Positions 48,868 through 62,856 are shown, numbered from the stretch's first letter. The stretch: DNA of 64,000 nt from Plectrocnemia conspersa (GCA_009617715.1 VTFK01000062.1:558001-622000), one strand, 5' to 3'. Made by a program: numbers and translations. The notes: generated from the sequence alone by a model not told the origin.

Positions 48868-51021
48868 GAAAGTTTTAGCAATGGTATTAAAAATTTGTTA
48901 AACCAACAATGGTTTGGCAAAGAAATAAGCATTAAGCCATCTCAAATGTTTGTTGGACTAACCTTTATCATTATCAGACGGTCACCTTAATTCTAAAACT
49001 TTCACAAACGGTTGTATTTTGAAGTGGAGCTAAACAATAACGCGATTGGCTCTCAATTTACCTTCACTCAAGAAGAATGTATTGTAATAATTTACATTTT
49101 ACCTCATAAAGTCATTGTAATTATTTCAAAATTGCTTAATGATAATTACTATATGCAACTCTGCGTCATCGTGACAAAATTAATTCAGGTAGGCGTAGCT
49201 CTTCATCATCATCAGCTCACGATTGGCACATTCGGGTCAGACGCGGTTAAATATTGCAACCGATACCCAAATCAGGTATTATATATTGCACGTTTAACTC
49301 GCTAATAGATTATTAGATTAATTGACGACCGATTTTACGAAATTAAACGATGTGCCAATCAAAATGTTTGTTTAACACGACAGGATATCGCGCCGATGCT
49401 AAAAAGTGGCGCGTGATGGACGGCGAAAAGGCGTGATGATACACATCAAATCGGCCGACTGATTGAGTCATTACCGAGTCGTGAGAAAGCCTCTTCTTCC
49501 GTGTCGTGAGCTTTGTTTTATTTTTAAACGCCGGGGCCGATTGGCTTACGCCTTTTGATAAAAAAACGAGCTTTTGATTCGAGTCTTCCAACAGCACCAC
49601 AATATTTTGATTTATTCCATGTAATGGTAAATGGTGTTCATTTCAGTGCAGCTTTCATTAACACCGTACAGAAAGGTTGACGACTTGGAGGTTCTGAATA
49701 ATTTTGTCCGATAAATAAAAGCGCTTTCACGCAGTGCACATATAAGGTATCGGTTCATAATAATTGAAAAGCTTTCTGAAGCCAAATAAAAACGTAAGAC
49801 TGAATGCAATTCGAGATTTGCCGAACCGATAAAATTTTTTCGACGAATTCGCGAAACCTGCTTTTCTCTCTCTCTCTCTCTGGTTCGTCAAATAAAAATA
49901 ACATCACGCCTTTATGGCGAAAGGGTCAGGGTCGAAAAAAAGACCCTGCAGTATCCGCAAACATAAACGACGTTTTAATTAAAAATTTAACGGCGTAGAA
50001 CGCAATTTGATGCGTAAACCTAATGCTTGAATTAGGGATTTGACTTCGTAAAAGTATTCCAATTAAGCTTGCTAATAAACTCTGTATTGTAATAATCGGC
50101 TTAATCAAATTTATAAGTAGCAAAATAACGGTATGGAACAAATTGACATACCTTTATTAAGGTAGTAACAATTAATCTTGTTTTTATGACCATATTATTT
50201 TTAATTGAGGGTTTCGACTAATGTTCATATGTATATACATTTAAGAATTGCTCTATAAATAAACAGATGCGTGAAACATTTATAGGATTAGGGTTTTACT
50301 ACATATTGATGGAAAATATATATCTTGTATACAATATGCTGTGTTATCTAAAATTAAAACGAATTGTAAAGAATCAACGCAACGCAAAACAACGCAAATC
50401 TAGAAACCGTAGGTAAATTTGCTAGTTATAAAAGTGTGCACGTTAAAAGATCTTTGCTGTGTCACTAGGATATGTAAAAATATGTCTTTTAAATGATCAA
50501 GTAACATTTTTTTAAATTAAAGTTTTTTTATTTATTTAAAAAAAATATAGAACATTACAAGAGTGACACAAAAAAAAATTCTCATCTATTCTTACTAGTG
50601 ATTCTAAAATCACAGAAGCGAAACAAAGTCCTGGAAATTCCCGGTATTTGAATTTTTGAGACTAAAAAAATATTTTTGATAAATATAGTTCGTGTAAAAA
50701 GCATACATAGTTTATTAAAAAAATTGATGGTTGTATACAGAGATTTGTATATATTCTAAATAATATATTTTTAGATAACATAACGATTTTATTTTTCGAA
50801 GCAAGTGAAGAAAACCGTCAAAAAACATCTGTTACGTTGTTATGACAATGACTACGAACAAAACGCAATATCTTTACATTAAAAAATGTTAAAGATTGCA
50901 GAACTAAGAGACTCGGACCTAAAAGGACCAATTATACATGACTCTTACTCGAGAAGTGTATTGAAGACAAAATGCACAGCAAACGAAAATATTTTCAAAA
51001 CAAACCTATACATAATATGTA
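48868..51021. other. Noncoding interval
   Basis: A CT microsatellite of about 18 bases lies at 49864-49881. Short open frames at 49012-50141 have no recognisable domains. Confidence 0.35.
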
Positions 51022-51182
51022 CAGTCCGTCCAAGATATGAACGCTCATCGTTACAGTATTGGTGAGAAAAAATAATAGGATGACAATGTGAAATTATAAG
51101 TGCAATTGATTTTTAGTTTTTTAATTAAATTAATTTTATTTCCAACACAACAATGATGAGCGCTAACATCTTGGATAGACTA
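51022..51182. mobile_element. Tc1/mariner-type MITE with TA duplication
   Basis: 161 bases. Left terminus after TA: CAGTCCGTCCAAGATATGAA, continuing CGCTCATCGTT. The right terminus on the minus strand reads TAGTCTATCCAAGATGTTAG and CGCTCATCATT. Inverted repeats of about 32 bases with a few differences; flanking TA on both sides. No coding capacity. Confidence 0.78.
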
Positions 51183-52683
<1,501 letters not shown>

Positions 52684-53119
52684 CAGTTAAATCTCAGTAT
52701 AGCGAAGCTCACAAGACCAAAGAAAAAAATTTCGTTATACTGAATATTTGTTACATTGAATGTAAGGAAAATGATATATTTTTATTTATCTTTAATTACC
52801 ATATTATTACAGCATTAAAATAACCTCTTACAAGATTGACTTATACTGTAATGAACACAATAAAATTTGATAAAAAAAAGTTTAGAGGGTCGGCGAAACA
52901 CCTTGAATGTCGCTTGTGGACACATCCGGCACAAATCAAAGACAAACTGAATTCGGAGAAAGATTGTAAAGCCATTCTTAAACTCGGATATTTCGTTATA
53001 CTGAGATCAATCTTCGTTACAATGAAAACATTTTGTATGAAATTTTTCGGAGACAAATTGAAGATTCGTTATACTGAGAATTTCGTTATTTCGGTATTCG
53101 TTATAAAGAGATTTCACTG
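52684..53119. mobile_element. Pogo/Tigger-type MITE with internal repeats
   Basis: 436 bases. Left terminus CAGTTAAATCTCAGTATAGC; right terminus on the minus strand CAGTGAAATCTCTTTATAAC, followed by a TA at 53120. Variants of TTCGTTATACTGA recur at least six times near both ends (about 52731, 52991, 53010, 53066, 53083, 53097), like subterminal transposase-binding repeats. The left flanking TA is not preserved. No transposase. Confidence 0.72.
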
Positions 53120-54511
53120 TAGTGTGCTCAAAAACATTCATAAATATAAAAAATTATACATTTATGTAATTATTGTAATAATTTATACTGGATACTAAAT
53201 TAAAAATATATATATAAATGGCATTTTTTTGAAAGGAATATTTTTTTTTACTTTCCATTAATGCCCAATGCGTTACAAATAACACAGCAGATTAAAATCA
53301 GTATGTAAATTAGTGATATCTATTTTAATAATTATAAACTATTTTACATCTTTAAATCAATAGAGCTAGCTCAATTTCATTTTACTTATTCATCGTTGAG
53401 ATTAGGAAAATCTAGGAAATTGCTTGGGGTTGAGCATATTATATAATATATGGGACAAAAAAAATAATCTAGTGTCAGTAGAATGTTGCGAAAAACAAGA
53501 ATAAATTTTGAGTTTTTTACTCACTTAAAATCAGCCGTAGAAAATCACCAAAATTTTTTTTATTAATTTAAAACTTATAAATGCCACAATATTTTTTATA
53601 TTCTGTATTAACTGTTATACGCGTGAATTAAAACCATTTTATTTTTAATGAAATCACAGAATTGCCTTCAATGTTAACATTTTAGTGAATGAACTGTTCT
53701 TTTCAAAGAGAAGTAGAGTATAGGTTTTTTCCATTGCAATAATACACATAAGAGATTTTATGGGAACAACCCGTATTAAATTTACCCAAGCTTTGGGTCG
53801 AGATTTTAGATTTTGTGGTTTTATATGGTTGCATTTACGGAGTTTGCCTTTGAATTTGAGAACCATGTTTTTTTTAACATTAAAAAAACAACAAATATAT
53901 GCATGTAAGATGCTGTTTTGTAAGAAAAGTGGCATTAGTTATTATTGTATAAAATTACTACTATAACATAAATTTATTAGGATCATAGTCGGTAAAGAGT
54001 GTTAAAAACAGCATCTTGATAAACATTGTCTTTGTTGAGATGATGTGAATAACAAACAAACAAGGAGCATGTGTGAAGCTGTTACTCTTTCGACATTTGT
54101 TAAAGCATTTTAAGACGTATGAATGTAACCTGAAAGCTTCTAAGTTACCACATACATATGTACATATACACCAATAAAATATAGAAACAGAATTTCAATG
54201 ATTCACTCAGAGGAATCACACCAGAAATTGATTCTATTGGTGAATATTCGTCTAGATAGTTGAGGAGCATTGATTGAAATTGATAAAAAGGTGGAAATTT
54301 TACAATTTTAAACACTCTGTAGGTATCACAAATTTCACAAACGTCAGAAGTCTTCGAGACACGTACGCGCAATTCGAGCACGAAGATGCGACTGATTTTG
54401 TGACAAGCGACACATAAGAGACAGTACCACCCAAAAACGTGTGCTTATTATTCTTGTTCGTTTGCGCATACGTTCAGTTATAATTTATAAAGTATGCATA
54501 TAAATTATTCT
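53120..54511. other. AT-rich noncoding DNA
   Basis: Open frames near 53654-53966 on both strands show no domain. Nothing else recognised. Confidence 0.35.
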
Positions 54512-54515
54512 TTAA

Positions 54516-54758
54516 CCCAGATATGCCCACTGTCCTATGGGTAGGACACTAAAATCGTGCCACTGTTTTTTACAATTGTGACGTTTTTATTACTTTTACA
54601 TGAGTCAAAACGTGAATGAACTCATTAAAAGGGTTTAGTAATAACTCCTAAACAATAAAAACCGGAATATTGTTAAGTCTAGTGTTGTTTGTCGTCTGGT
54701 GAAGCTGTGCGGTTTTTTTTTAATTTGAAAATAGCAAAATTTCTTGGGCATATCTGGG
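54516..54758. mobile_element. PiggyBac-type MITE with TTAA duplication
   Basis: 243 bases with a perfect 14-base terminal inverted repeat CCCAGATATGCCCA, flanked by TTAA at 54512-54515 and 54759-54762. Next to the left end GTCCTATGGGTAGGAC forms a small hairpin. These are the marks of a piggyBac-mobilised non-autonomous element, and the perfect termini suggest it is young. Confidence 0.85.
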
Positions 54759-54762
54759 TTAA

Positions 54763-56244
54763 AACAAGGCACATGTGCGCGATTTGGGAAAAAAAATAAG
54801 AAAAAAACTCGCTCACCCATATCTCAGAGGCATCGCGTCATCGTGGACACGTTTATCGCGCCGTTAAACCTCTTGGGCATTTCGCTAATGTGTGTAATTT
54901 TTGCAAAATTTCGTACTTTCAAAACAAGATGTGTTAAAAATTTGGCAATAAAAAATAAATACAGAGAGAAATCAGAGCGACTTGCGCACGCGCTTTTGGA
55001 TTGGGCGCTCGATGAAAGCTTAAACATGATATACCTTATAAATCTATACTTCTTGCCAATTCATCTTCTTTACTGAAACTTTATAAAGTGAAACTAACCT
55101 TACTTATCTAGCATATTTCGAGTTAATAAACATACTTTTAATTGATTGTATATTTTTGTATACGAAAGGCACAGCTTTACAGAAAAGCGAAAACAAACTA
55201 GTGAGACATCTACCTACTCTTACTCATGTCATATTGGTGAAGCTTGAAAATTACAGTCGTTGATTAAAGCAAAAGTGTATTTTTGTGACTCACCGAATAT
55301 ACATATTAAGAATGCAAAAGCATTTCTGTTATCTGCCACAGTAATTACTGTATCTTTGTATTCATCGCTGATTAAAACGAGTTTATAAATTTATTTTTCA
55401 GCGGTTGTTTGCATAAATATAGTATATAAGAGTGGACGGGTTAATTTTATACGATTTTTATATCAGCGTACACATTACGTATCTGCATATACGACATCAA
55501 GATTTTCTTAACAGACAATGGCTGCGGGCAAGACAGGAAATTCCACGGCCTTGGTGCAACGCTGCCATCCTCCACACGTGAAGGCTTTTAACCGTAAGAG
55601 TGAGAAAGAACGATGTAAATAAAAAAATAAAAAAGAAAATAAAGAAGAGACGTGCATGCAAATGCATTCGGTCCGCGAGCGGCGACGAAAGCTCCTTATA
55701 AAAAAAAGAGCTTTTTCTAAAAAAGGGCGCGTGCATGTCGTACGATTAATTTTCCATATTATTTAAAAGAAGACATGTGATTAGTTACGATAGCACGATT
55801 TAGGAAGACCATATGGTGTACAAGGAAAGAGAATCACGCGTGGGTCGGGCGAGATCTCAGAGAGGACAAAAAGAAAACGTAAATCGAATCTCATTGTTGC
55901 CGTTGGACGTTCGGTTTTAACCTTTAACACTATGTTATTTCTTCGAATTAATTAAATATACATAAAAAAGATGAGATAAGAAGTATGCGTTCAATTAATT
56001 TAAGGTTGAAATTAATTATTATTGGAAGATGATTCAATTTGTGTTTCTAACGCGGTTCACCATAGAAAAATAATTAGAGGTTGAGCTGAAACCTAAACAA
56101 TACTAATGTTTAGATGATTTTATTTATTCAAGGGCTCTTAAAACAACAGAATCTGTATAAACAGTACACATGTGCTTGAATCATAAATAACCTTTTAATT
56201 ACAATAGAGCAATTGGTGCAAAATAAGCAATTTAATAATCGATC
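54763..56244. other. Noncoding interval
   Basis: An open frame at 54744-55076 begins inside the MITE and has no domain. 55500-55900 is somewhat GC-richer with no feature recognised. Confidence 0.35.
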
Positions 56245-56248
56245 TTAA

Positions 56249-56617
56249 CCTTTTAGTTGCCGAGCTACTACTTCGACAAGAAATGCCGGATCCAACAGTA
56301 TCATTGGAGAAAGAGTCGGATATATATTCAATGGGCTGTAGAGTATTTCTTTTAGGCGTAGAATAATAATATTTGTATTATAACGTAAGTATTAGGAATT
56401 CACATATTGAAATATGTATAATATTGCAGATTTATTAAATGAAATTATTATTTTTGTATATTTATTTAAAAAAATAGTATTTTAAAAGAAAAATGGTTTT
56501 ACCTAATATTATTATTACTTTATATGTACGAGGTATAAATTATATAGTATTTAGTATATCGTATTTAAAATTAAACACCAAGTTGTAAATATAACGGTTA
56601 AGGCCAAAAAAAGAAGG
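56249..56617 (+). mobile_element. Decayed TTAA-type element
   Basis: TTAA then CCTTTTAGTTGCCGAG at the left, related to the ends at 8852 and 19060. A possible right end GGCCAAAAAAAGAAGG followed by TTAA (56618-56621) is only a rough inverted match. An alternative right boundary is the TTAA at 56598. Confidence 0.35.
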
Positions 56618-56621
56618 TTAA

Positions 56622-57666
56622 CGACAATGAGCGCGTGGTCGGAATCGGCGTTATCTTTCTCCGACCGCCTAATAAATATTTAAGCATTGTCATAGCTTTT
56701 TGTAATACTACATTTTATAAGAAATGTAAAGTTTAGTGTGTAATAAAAGTTTCGAAGAAGTTTATGGCTATTTTTTTAAGAAAAACATAATGGACATTTA
56801 AAGATTTTTGAATTTTTTCTACATCTGACTAAGTAAGCATATAGTACATAAAACATCTTTGTAAAATTTTCTGGATAATCAGTTCCTAAACATTTTTTGC
56901 CCGTTTTGCAGTTTATTTAAACTTTTTTTAATATAATTACATATTATATATCCGATGTAATTATGTCTAATCGCACATTTCAAGGACTGATTTAATTTTA
57001 AGCAGTTTTAAATTCGTGTAATTTATCGTTTTTTTCAGAAGAATATTTATAGTAAACTATTTTTGTAAAAAATGTGAGATTTTTAAGTTATAGAAAAAAT
57101 GTCTGAACAAGTTATATGACATGTGTAAATGTAGCAATTATTCTAGTGATTTATAATAATTTTTATATCGACTTTTGGCACTAGACTAGAAGTTTCGTAT
57201 GCTTTTTTAAATAATACAATTTTTGAAAATGACTAGAATGGCGAAAACCAAATATTTAAAAACATATCTACTTAACTTTCTACTTAACATTTAAGGCAAG
57301 AATTTATTTAAAATTATTTTAAAAAAAATATGTTTTTATCTTTTAGTTATATTTTATGAATCTCTTTAAGAATTCGGAGAATATTAATTTATTTATATTA
57401 GATCTTATTTTACCGAAAAATATTATAAGGTTATGTCAAGGATTCCTTTCATATAAATATTGTTAGATAAATATGGAAAACAAATGTGCTTTATTAAATA
57501 AAAACACATGATAAACCGTCATATTTAGAATACCAAAAAAATCGAAATTTTCGGTAAAAGCAGACAATCGTACAAAGGTGCTTTTTCAAATAAAAACATG
57601 AGAGAAATTGCCAGATTCAGTACATCCAGGTTTTTAATTATAACGCATTTTTTAAAATAAAATTCG
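56622..57666. other. AT-rich noncoding DNA
   Basis: Nothing recognised. Confidence 0.35.
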
Positions 57667-57733
57667 AGTCCGCTGTCATGGCCCGAACCCATTGCCGCTG
57701 TGTTATCAATCTGGACCTTACGGACTACGCTAT
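57667..57733 (-). ncRNA. tRNA-like sequence, pseudo-tRNA or SINE head
   Basis: The minus strand has a box-A-like TAGCGTAGTCCGTAAGG and, at normal tRNA spacing, a box-B-like GGGTTCGGGCC. The middle reads TTGATAACA, like an anticodon loop. AGTCCG and CGGACT could pair but are too close for a proper acceptor stem. The fold is imperfect, so it is not a functional tRNA gene; a tRNA-derived SINE head or tRNA pseudogene fits better. Confidence 0.4.
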
Positions 57734-58108
57734 TATAAATTAATATGCAAATTATTAGTCAATAATTTAGAAAAAAAATATTTTCTCCGCAAGGTTAAAT
57801 TAATCAATAGTCACGGTGCTAAAATATCTCATATGAACACAATGCGGATGCCTATCTAATCAAATCTAGTGCAATCAGGTACATATGGGTATTGAAACGT
57901 GTTTTTTTGGTAGTACGTGATCCAAAACATGAATTCTTTCTACCATCAATTTGCAGAAAGCTAACGCCATGGGCATTGACATAGTGGTCGTTAAGTGTTA
58001 CATTGTTTAGACAAGAGCAAAAACAATCGACCGGTACGGAAGTCCAATAACTGTAAGCCGCCAACCGGTTCCGTAATAATAATTCAATAAAAAAATGCTA
58101 AATGATAG
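57734..58108. other. Intron start, no feature
   Basis: Directly downstream of the donor on the minus strand. An open frame at 57852-58064 has no domain or splice context. Confidence 0.35.
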
Positions 58109-58114
58109 ACTTAC
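58109..58114 (-). promoter_or_regulatory. Splice donor (GTAAGT) of the first coding exon
   Basis: The minus strand reads GTAAGT immediately after the last exon base at 58115. It matches the consensus donor fully on the intron side and interrupts codon 263 after its first base. Confidence 0.75.
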
Positions 58115-58901
58115 ATTGAAAGAGATTCTTCCAACTGCCGCTGAGGACCCTGAGGCACTTGTTGAATCTGGTGTTTCCAAGAGTGTTCGATTGCAGCGGT
58201 GGACCTCCGCGTCTGGATCCCAGAGGACTCAAGCTCAGGGGCACTTCTTTGTCCAGAAGAACCGAGAGATTCCCCTCGGAAGAACTTCTAGGCAGCGATA
58301 GTTTCAGTTCGGCGAAACCGCGAAAGCTCCTCGTCAAAGAGTTGGTATGAAAACTAGCTCTAGTCGGAGACGGTCTCGAGAAAGGAGTGTTCTTCACAGT
58401 AGCGAAGGGAGTTTCTTCGCAAGCGGTTAGATCGTCGCAACCTTTGCTCAATACTTCACTGAAAGTCTTCAGCGGTATGTCTTCAACAGCGTCTGGCGAA
58501 TGCAAGAAATACGACTTCTCATTCGTGTAGCTCCTATCGAATCCGCTCACTAGATCCGTGCTTTTGAACGTAGATTCGTTCGAGTTGCTCTTCTTAGCGT
58601 TTTTATCTTCAGTGAATTTAGCCAGTGATAGATTCAAAGCGTGTTTGCATTTTTTTAAAGAATTCTTTCGCTTGTGATGATGATGACATTTTTTGTTGCC
58701 CTTCTCCGGTACGATATCTTCTGAACTGATGACGAGGATCTCGTCCAGAGGGTCTTTGAAGCTCATGTACGTGGAAGAAGTCAAACTGGCGTTTGCAGAG
58801 TTGCTGTTTTTCCTCGTGAGAGTCTCTTTATTGGTGTTAGTCGAAGTGGAACCGCGTTTATTGGGTGGCAATGGCGGCGGGCCAAAGCACGTAGTTGCCA
58901 T
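58115..58901 (-). CDS. First coding exon of an unrecognised Ser-rich protein gene
   Basis: The exon encodes 262 codons plus one base (phase 1). I chose the ATG at 58901 because an in-frame TGA lies about 70 bases upstream, no earlier in-frame ATG follows it, and the context AAAAATGG has A at -3 and G at +4. The frame runs open to 58115, where the minus strand reads CAAT then GTAAGT, a strong splice donor; reading on hits a stop after five more codons. Visible protein features are a PPPLPP motif (residues 8-13), a basic/His run KKCHHHHKRK (70-79), many Ser/Thr/Asn, RSSSEGNLSVLL (205-216) and LSGSWKNLFQ at the exon end. No folded domain, signal peptide or membrane segment is seen, so this looks like a disordered N-terminal region of a larger protein. 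Balanced base composition and absence of stops over 787 bases in AT-rich DNA support real coding. Function is not assigned. Confidence 0.82.
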
Positions 58902-60784
58902 TTTTCGGTTCACTTTTTCATTACGCTGAAACTGTTTTTTTTTCTCTTCTTCTCTAGTCAGTTCTCACACTCATTAGCGCTGGCTGTAAACGTCACTCGT
59001 ACTTCAATTAATTGCTCTTTTTATACGAACACTCGCGAGAACTAGGACGGAGCCCTAAAAACAATTAAGGGGTACGACTGAGTAAGTTTTCTCTCAATTA
59101 CACAAAGCGATTAATATTTATTCGGGTGCTATAGTTTTTATCTTGCTATATCTAATTAGATGTTTATTGAAATTGATTGCGGTACACCAAAGCCGACGGC
59201 TAAAGAAGGTCGCATGTTTATTATTAAGTGACTGAACTCAAAATATTGCTGTTGTGGAACATTTTGTGAGAGATAACTCACAATTGCAGGTTATCGGTGG
59301 GTCACATTCATGATTAAAAACGGGCGCACGTTATTATGAGCGCTTAATTATTTTTTAACTATTGTTTTTATGATGGAGGAATACACACAATCTATACCGG
59401 TATTTTCCAGTAATTAAAAAGCGGAAATTCCTCAGGTGCCGAATGCAAAATTGTGTATATTTCTTCAGAATTTCATCGCGATTAAATAATATGTTAATTC
59501 CGAACGCAGATTGGCACTTTTTGGGCCGCACGTACGATTCAGCAAAAGGTCATTGTTCGCTTCAAATTTCGTACAGCGTGTACCATAACCGTGTAATTTG
59601 CTGACACAACCGATCGTTACAGCATAATCGATTTCCGTACGAATTGCTCTGCTTCGGCCTTACAAAGACACATGTTTTGTATCACTGATTGGCAAGTGCA
59701 GTACAAATTGCAAAAGAGAGCACAGCAACCCCCGCGAAGAATGCATAATCGCCTTCAAAACCGGTACCCGGTCGATCGATTTTTTTTATCATTTATTACT
59801 TTTAGTCTATTGCTAAAATAAATGACCGTAAATTTAACGGTAAGCCAGGCACAACCATGATTTATAATTTCGCGGTTGAGAGTTATTTTATTGCGAGCAG
59901 TGAGTTCCGTAACTGCCGTTACGATGATAAATTAGCAGGGGACAGTGGTCGTTTGTCGTTAAGCGTGATGATGAGTGATGACTTCAACAATTGCTGACCT
60001 TTGGGACACTTGTTGTGTAGCGATCGACGAACAAAAACGTGGAAAGGATGTGTGATTTTGAAAAAGCCTTCATTGAACATTGGAAGTAGTGGACGCGATT
60101 TGCTACAGGTGCATTTCTGCTAATTAAGACATTAATAATGCTGTAAGCAACCAGGAAAACGAGACAAACGAGATTCAAGCATAAATTAAGTTGAACGAAT
60201 CTATTAAAAACTCTGTTGATTGAGTTTGGTTTTATTCTAAGCTCATTCAATGCAAGAAAAGAGTTTGTTTACTGCAAAGACAAATTAGGCGTGCGAAACG
60301 AGTTAATAACTGCAATATACATACAATGTATGAAATTTTCATTATCATAATACAGCATCACCCACTTATACCGTCCATATATGAAACGGTTTACAAGCGA
60401 GTGCTAATTGAAACCGTCGAAAAAAAGATCAAGAATTTATAAAAGGCGTCAAAGAAATCATGTTTGATTAGCAAAACAAACAAATCTACGACATTTTTTA
60501 TTTTAAAAGCGTGGGAGTTTATGAGGTTGAGTAAGTTATGTAAATAGTATTATATCCAAATTTATGGTAATATTGATTATTCCAGGTAATTGATTTATAC
60601 GTTGTTCCGAGACCACGTAATAAATTATGTTGTCAAAAAAGTAATGTAAATTTACAATCATAATCATTTTGACAGATATAAATAAAATAGTTATTCTTTA
60701 AGACCCTGCACAAAATATAGTAACAATTATTCCAACCACATACATAATTCAAACGTATTTATGCTTAATTTATTTTGTATTAAA
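58902..60784. other. Upstream region of the minus-strand gene
   Basis: It contains the candidate leader and TATA box (59017-59025). 59100-60300 is less AT-rich than the intron and has no transposon signatures that I can see, as expected for a regulatory upstream region, but I recognise no specific sites. Confidence 0.4.
59017..59025 (-). promoter_or_regulatory. Possible TATA box upstream of the first coding exon
   Basis: The minus strand reads TATAAAAAG, 124 bases upstream of the chosen ATG. A start site about 30 bases downstream would leave a 5' leader of roughly 90 bases. I do not see a good arthropod initiator (TCAGT type) at the expected distance, so this may be chance in AT-rich DNA, or the true promoter may lie outside the window. 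Confidence 0.35.
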
Positions 60785-60785
60785 A

Positions 60786-60880
60786 ATAAATAGTAGCAAA
60801 GCTTCAATAATGTAACACACTGAAGTTGAGAAAAATTATTTACTCTTTCTGAAGAATCGCCTTTCAATATATGTATGTCT
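60786..60880 (+). repeat. S repeat, copy 1
   Basis: Shares CTCTTTCT, a CGCCTTTCAATATATGTATG-type block and an upstream CTTGAG/GAAGTTGAG segment with 62363-62456 and 62745-62856. Confidence 0.45.
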
Positions 60881-60999
60881 CATAAACTAATCACTTATTT
60901 ATTTGCACATTTACTTTTTTTCTATTGTCTATTTCAAAACATTTTTATTTTTTTGAATGGCCACCATTTTGAAAAAAGATGGCAGATAAGGTCAATAAA

Positions 61000-62310
61000 A
61001 AAATAAAATTTATATGACAGGTGCTAGTAAATTCATATGATTTAAACTTTTTTATATGTCGTAATATATACATTTACATAATCATTATTTATTTACATGC
61101 AATGTAAACATTTATAGTGAATGTGTATTTTTCAGTAAAGTTATATTTTCAGTAGTTAAGTGCAAATACATTTTCATCAGTAGATATATATTTCTACTAT
61201 GCTGCTCTAAAATGTTTACGTTGCGAAACGTTCATTTGCTGTTCACACCCAAACATATCCTAATGAAAGTTTTGAAAATAATTATAGTTTTAGAACTTTC
61301 ATTAGCTAAAGTCAAAAAAACTCTTATAAGCGAAAGAAGAGCGCAAAAAAAATTATCACTTCTCAGAAGTCAAAAATTCACGTCAAAAGCAATAAAATTG
61401 TGTCACTGCTTAATGATAGTATAGAAAAAACTTGAACATTTAACTAGTGAAACTCAATTTGACAGTTGCGTAACGTCCATTTGCCCAAATCAAACCCAAT
61501 GAGAGTTCTAAAAATAATTATAGTTTTAGAACTTTCATTAGTTTAAGCCCAAAATACAAACTAAACCAATTCATCTCTCAAACGAAAACATGCGAAAAAA
61601 AATACAGACATCTCAAATATTGCTTCACAGTTTGTCTACATTTCGATTTCTATGTTTTAAAAATATTATAGCTATCCTTACCGATATTACTATGAAACTT
61701 CTAATAAAAGAGGGCTGATCAAAGTATTTTCAAACCGAATTTTAGTCAATAGGAGAGCGCAAAAATAATTATCACTTCTCAGAAGTCAAAAATTCACGTC
61801 AAAAGCAATAAAATTGTGTTAGTGATTAATGATAAGTATAGAAAAAAATTAAAAATCTAAAAAATTAACTAGTGCTATTATATGCTGCTCTAAAATGTCT
61901 ATGAAACTCAATTTGACAGTTGCGAAACGTCCATTTGCCCAAACCAAACATAATGAAAGTTCTAAAAATAATTATAGTTTTAGAACTTTTATTAGTTGAA
62001 GCCCAAAATACAAACAAAACCAATTCATCTCTCAAAGGAAAACATGCGGAAAAAGTACAGACATCTCACATATTGGTCCACAGTTTGTCTACATTTCGAT
62101 TTCCATGTTTTAAAAATATGATAGCTATCCTTACTGATATTACTGTAGACTTTTAATATAAGAGGGTTGATTAAAGTATTTTCAAACCGAATTTAAGTCA
62201 ATAGGAGAGCGCAAAAACAATTATCACTTCTCAGAAGTCAAAAATTCACGTCAAAAGCAATAAAATCGTGTCGGCGCGGATGCAGTGAGAACGCTGGGTA
62301 TCAAGCGTTT
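61000..62310 (+). repeat. E/F repeat array with partial tandem duplication
   Basis: E part (about 61013-61195), then F unit 1 (61196-61410), F unit 2 (about 61420-61835) and F unit 3 (about 61840-62300). Units 2 and 3 are direct repeats with a period of about 420 bases, including matching TTAATGATA and GTATAGAAAAAA junction sequence. Each unit carries a hairpin around the AATTAT centre and the CACTTCTCAGAAGTC core; only unit 3 keeps the GC-rich terminus. Confidence 0.7.
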
Positions 62311-62362
62311 CGAAGAGTAATATTTATAAGGTAAATTTTTCTTAAAAGAGGGAGGTTGCTTT

Positions 62363-62456
62363 TCAAATGAATAGTTGCAGAACTTGAAAAACTTCAGTTC
62401 AATGTTAAGTAAGCTTTCTCTTTCTAAATAATATACCTTCAATATATGTATGTAAA
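62363..62456 (+). repeat. S repeat, copy 2
   Basis: AAATGAATAGTTGCAGA and CAATATATGTATG blocks shared with 62745-62856. Confidence 0.5.
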
Positions 62457-62744
62457 TATAATCATAGTACTCTTTAAATCATAGATTTATAGGCGTGTGA
62501 AAAAATAAAATTTTCGCTTCTTCTGAAACTTTCGAGCTAAAACCAGATTTCTAAGTAACTGATATGATATTTAGGGTTAAAAACGAGCTCAATAAATGCA
62601 TGTTTAAAAATAAACAACTACAAAATTTTCAAGATTATTTTATTTAAAGTCGGATTATTGAGTGGTTTAAGTATTTCATACTTCGTCTGCCTGACAAAAA
62701 ATTGAAAAACATCTTAAAATGCGTAATTGTAACACAAGTTTTGT

Positions 62745-62856
62745 TTAAATGAATAGTTGCAGAGTTTGAAAAACTCAAAAAGATCACTTTGACGTTGAGT
62801 AAGCTTAGAAGCGTCTACTCTTTTTAAAGAACCGCCTCCCAATATATGTATGCAAA
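62745..62856 (+). repeat. S repeat, copy 3
   Basis: Direct repeat of copy 2 about 380 bases downstream, so the duplication that made the F array may also involve its flank. Confidence 0.5.

Noticed and set aside
58098..58913. Full 271-codon open frame as an intact gene
   Set aside because: It starts at a GTG and runs five codons past a strong GTAAGT donor. An ATG start at 58901 and a spliced end at 58115 fit a eukaryote better.
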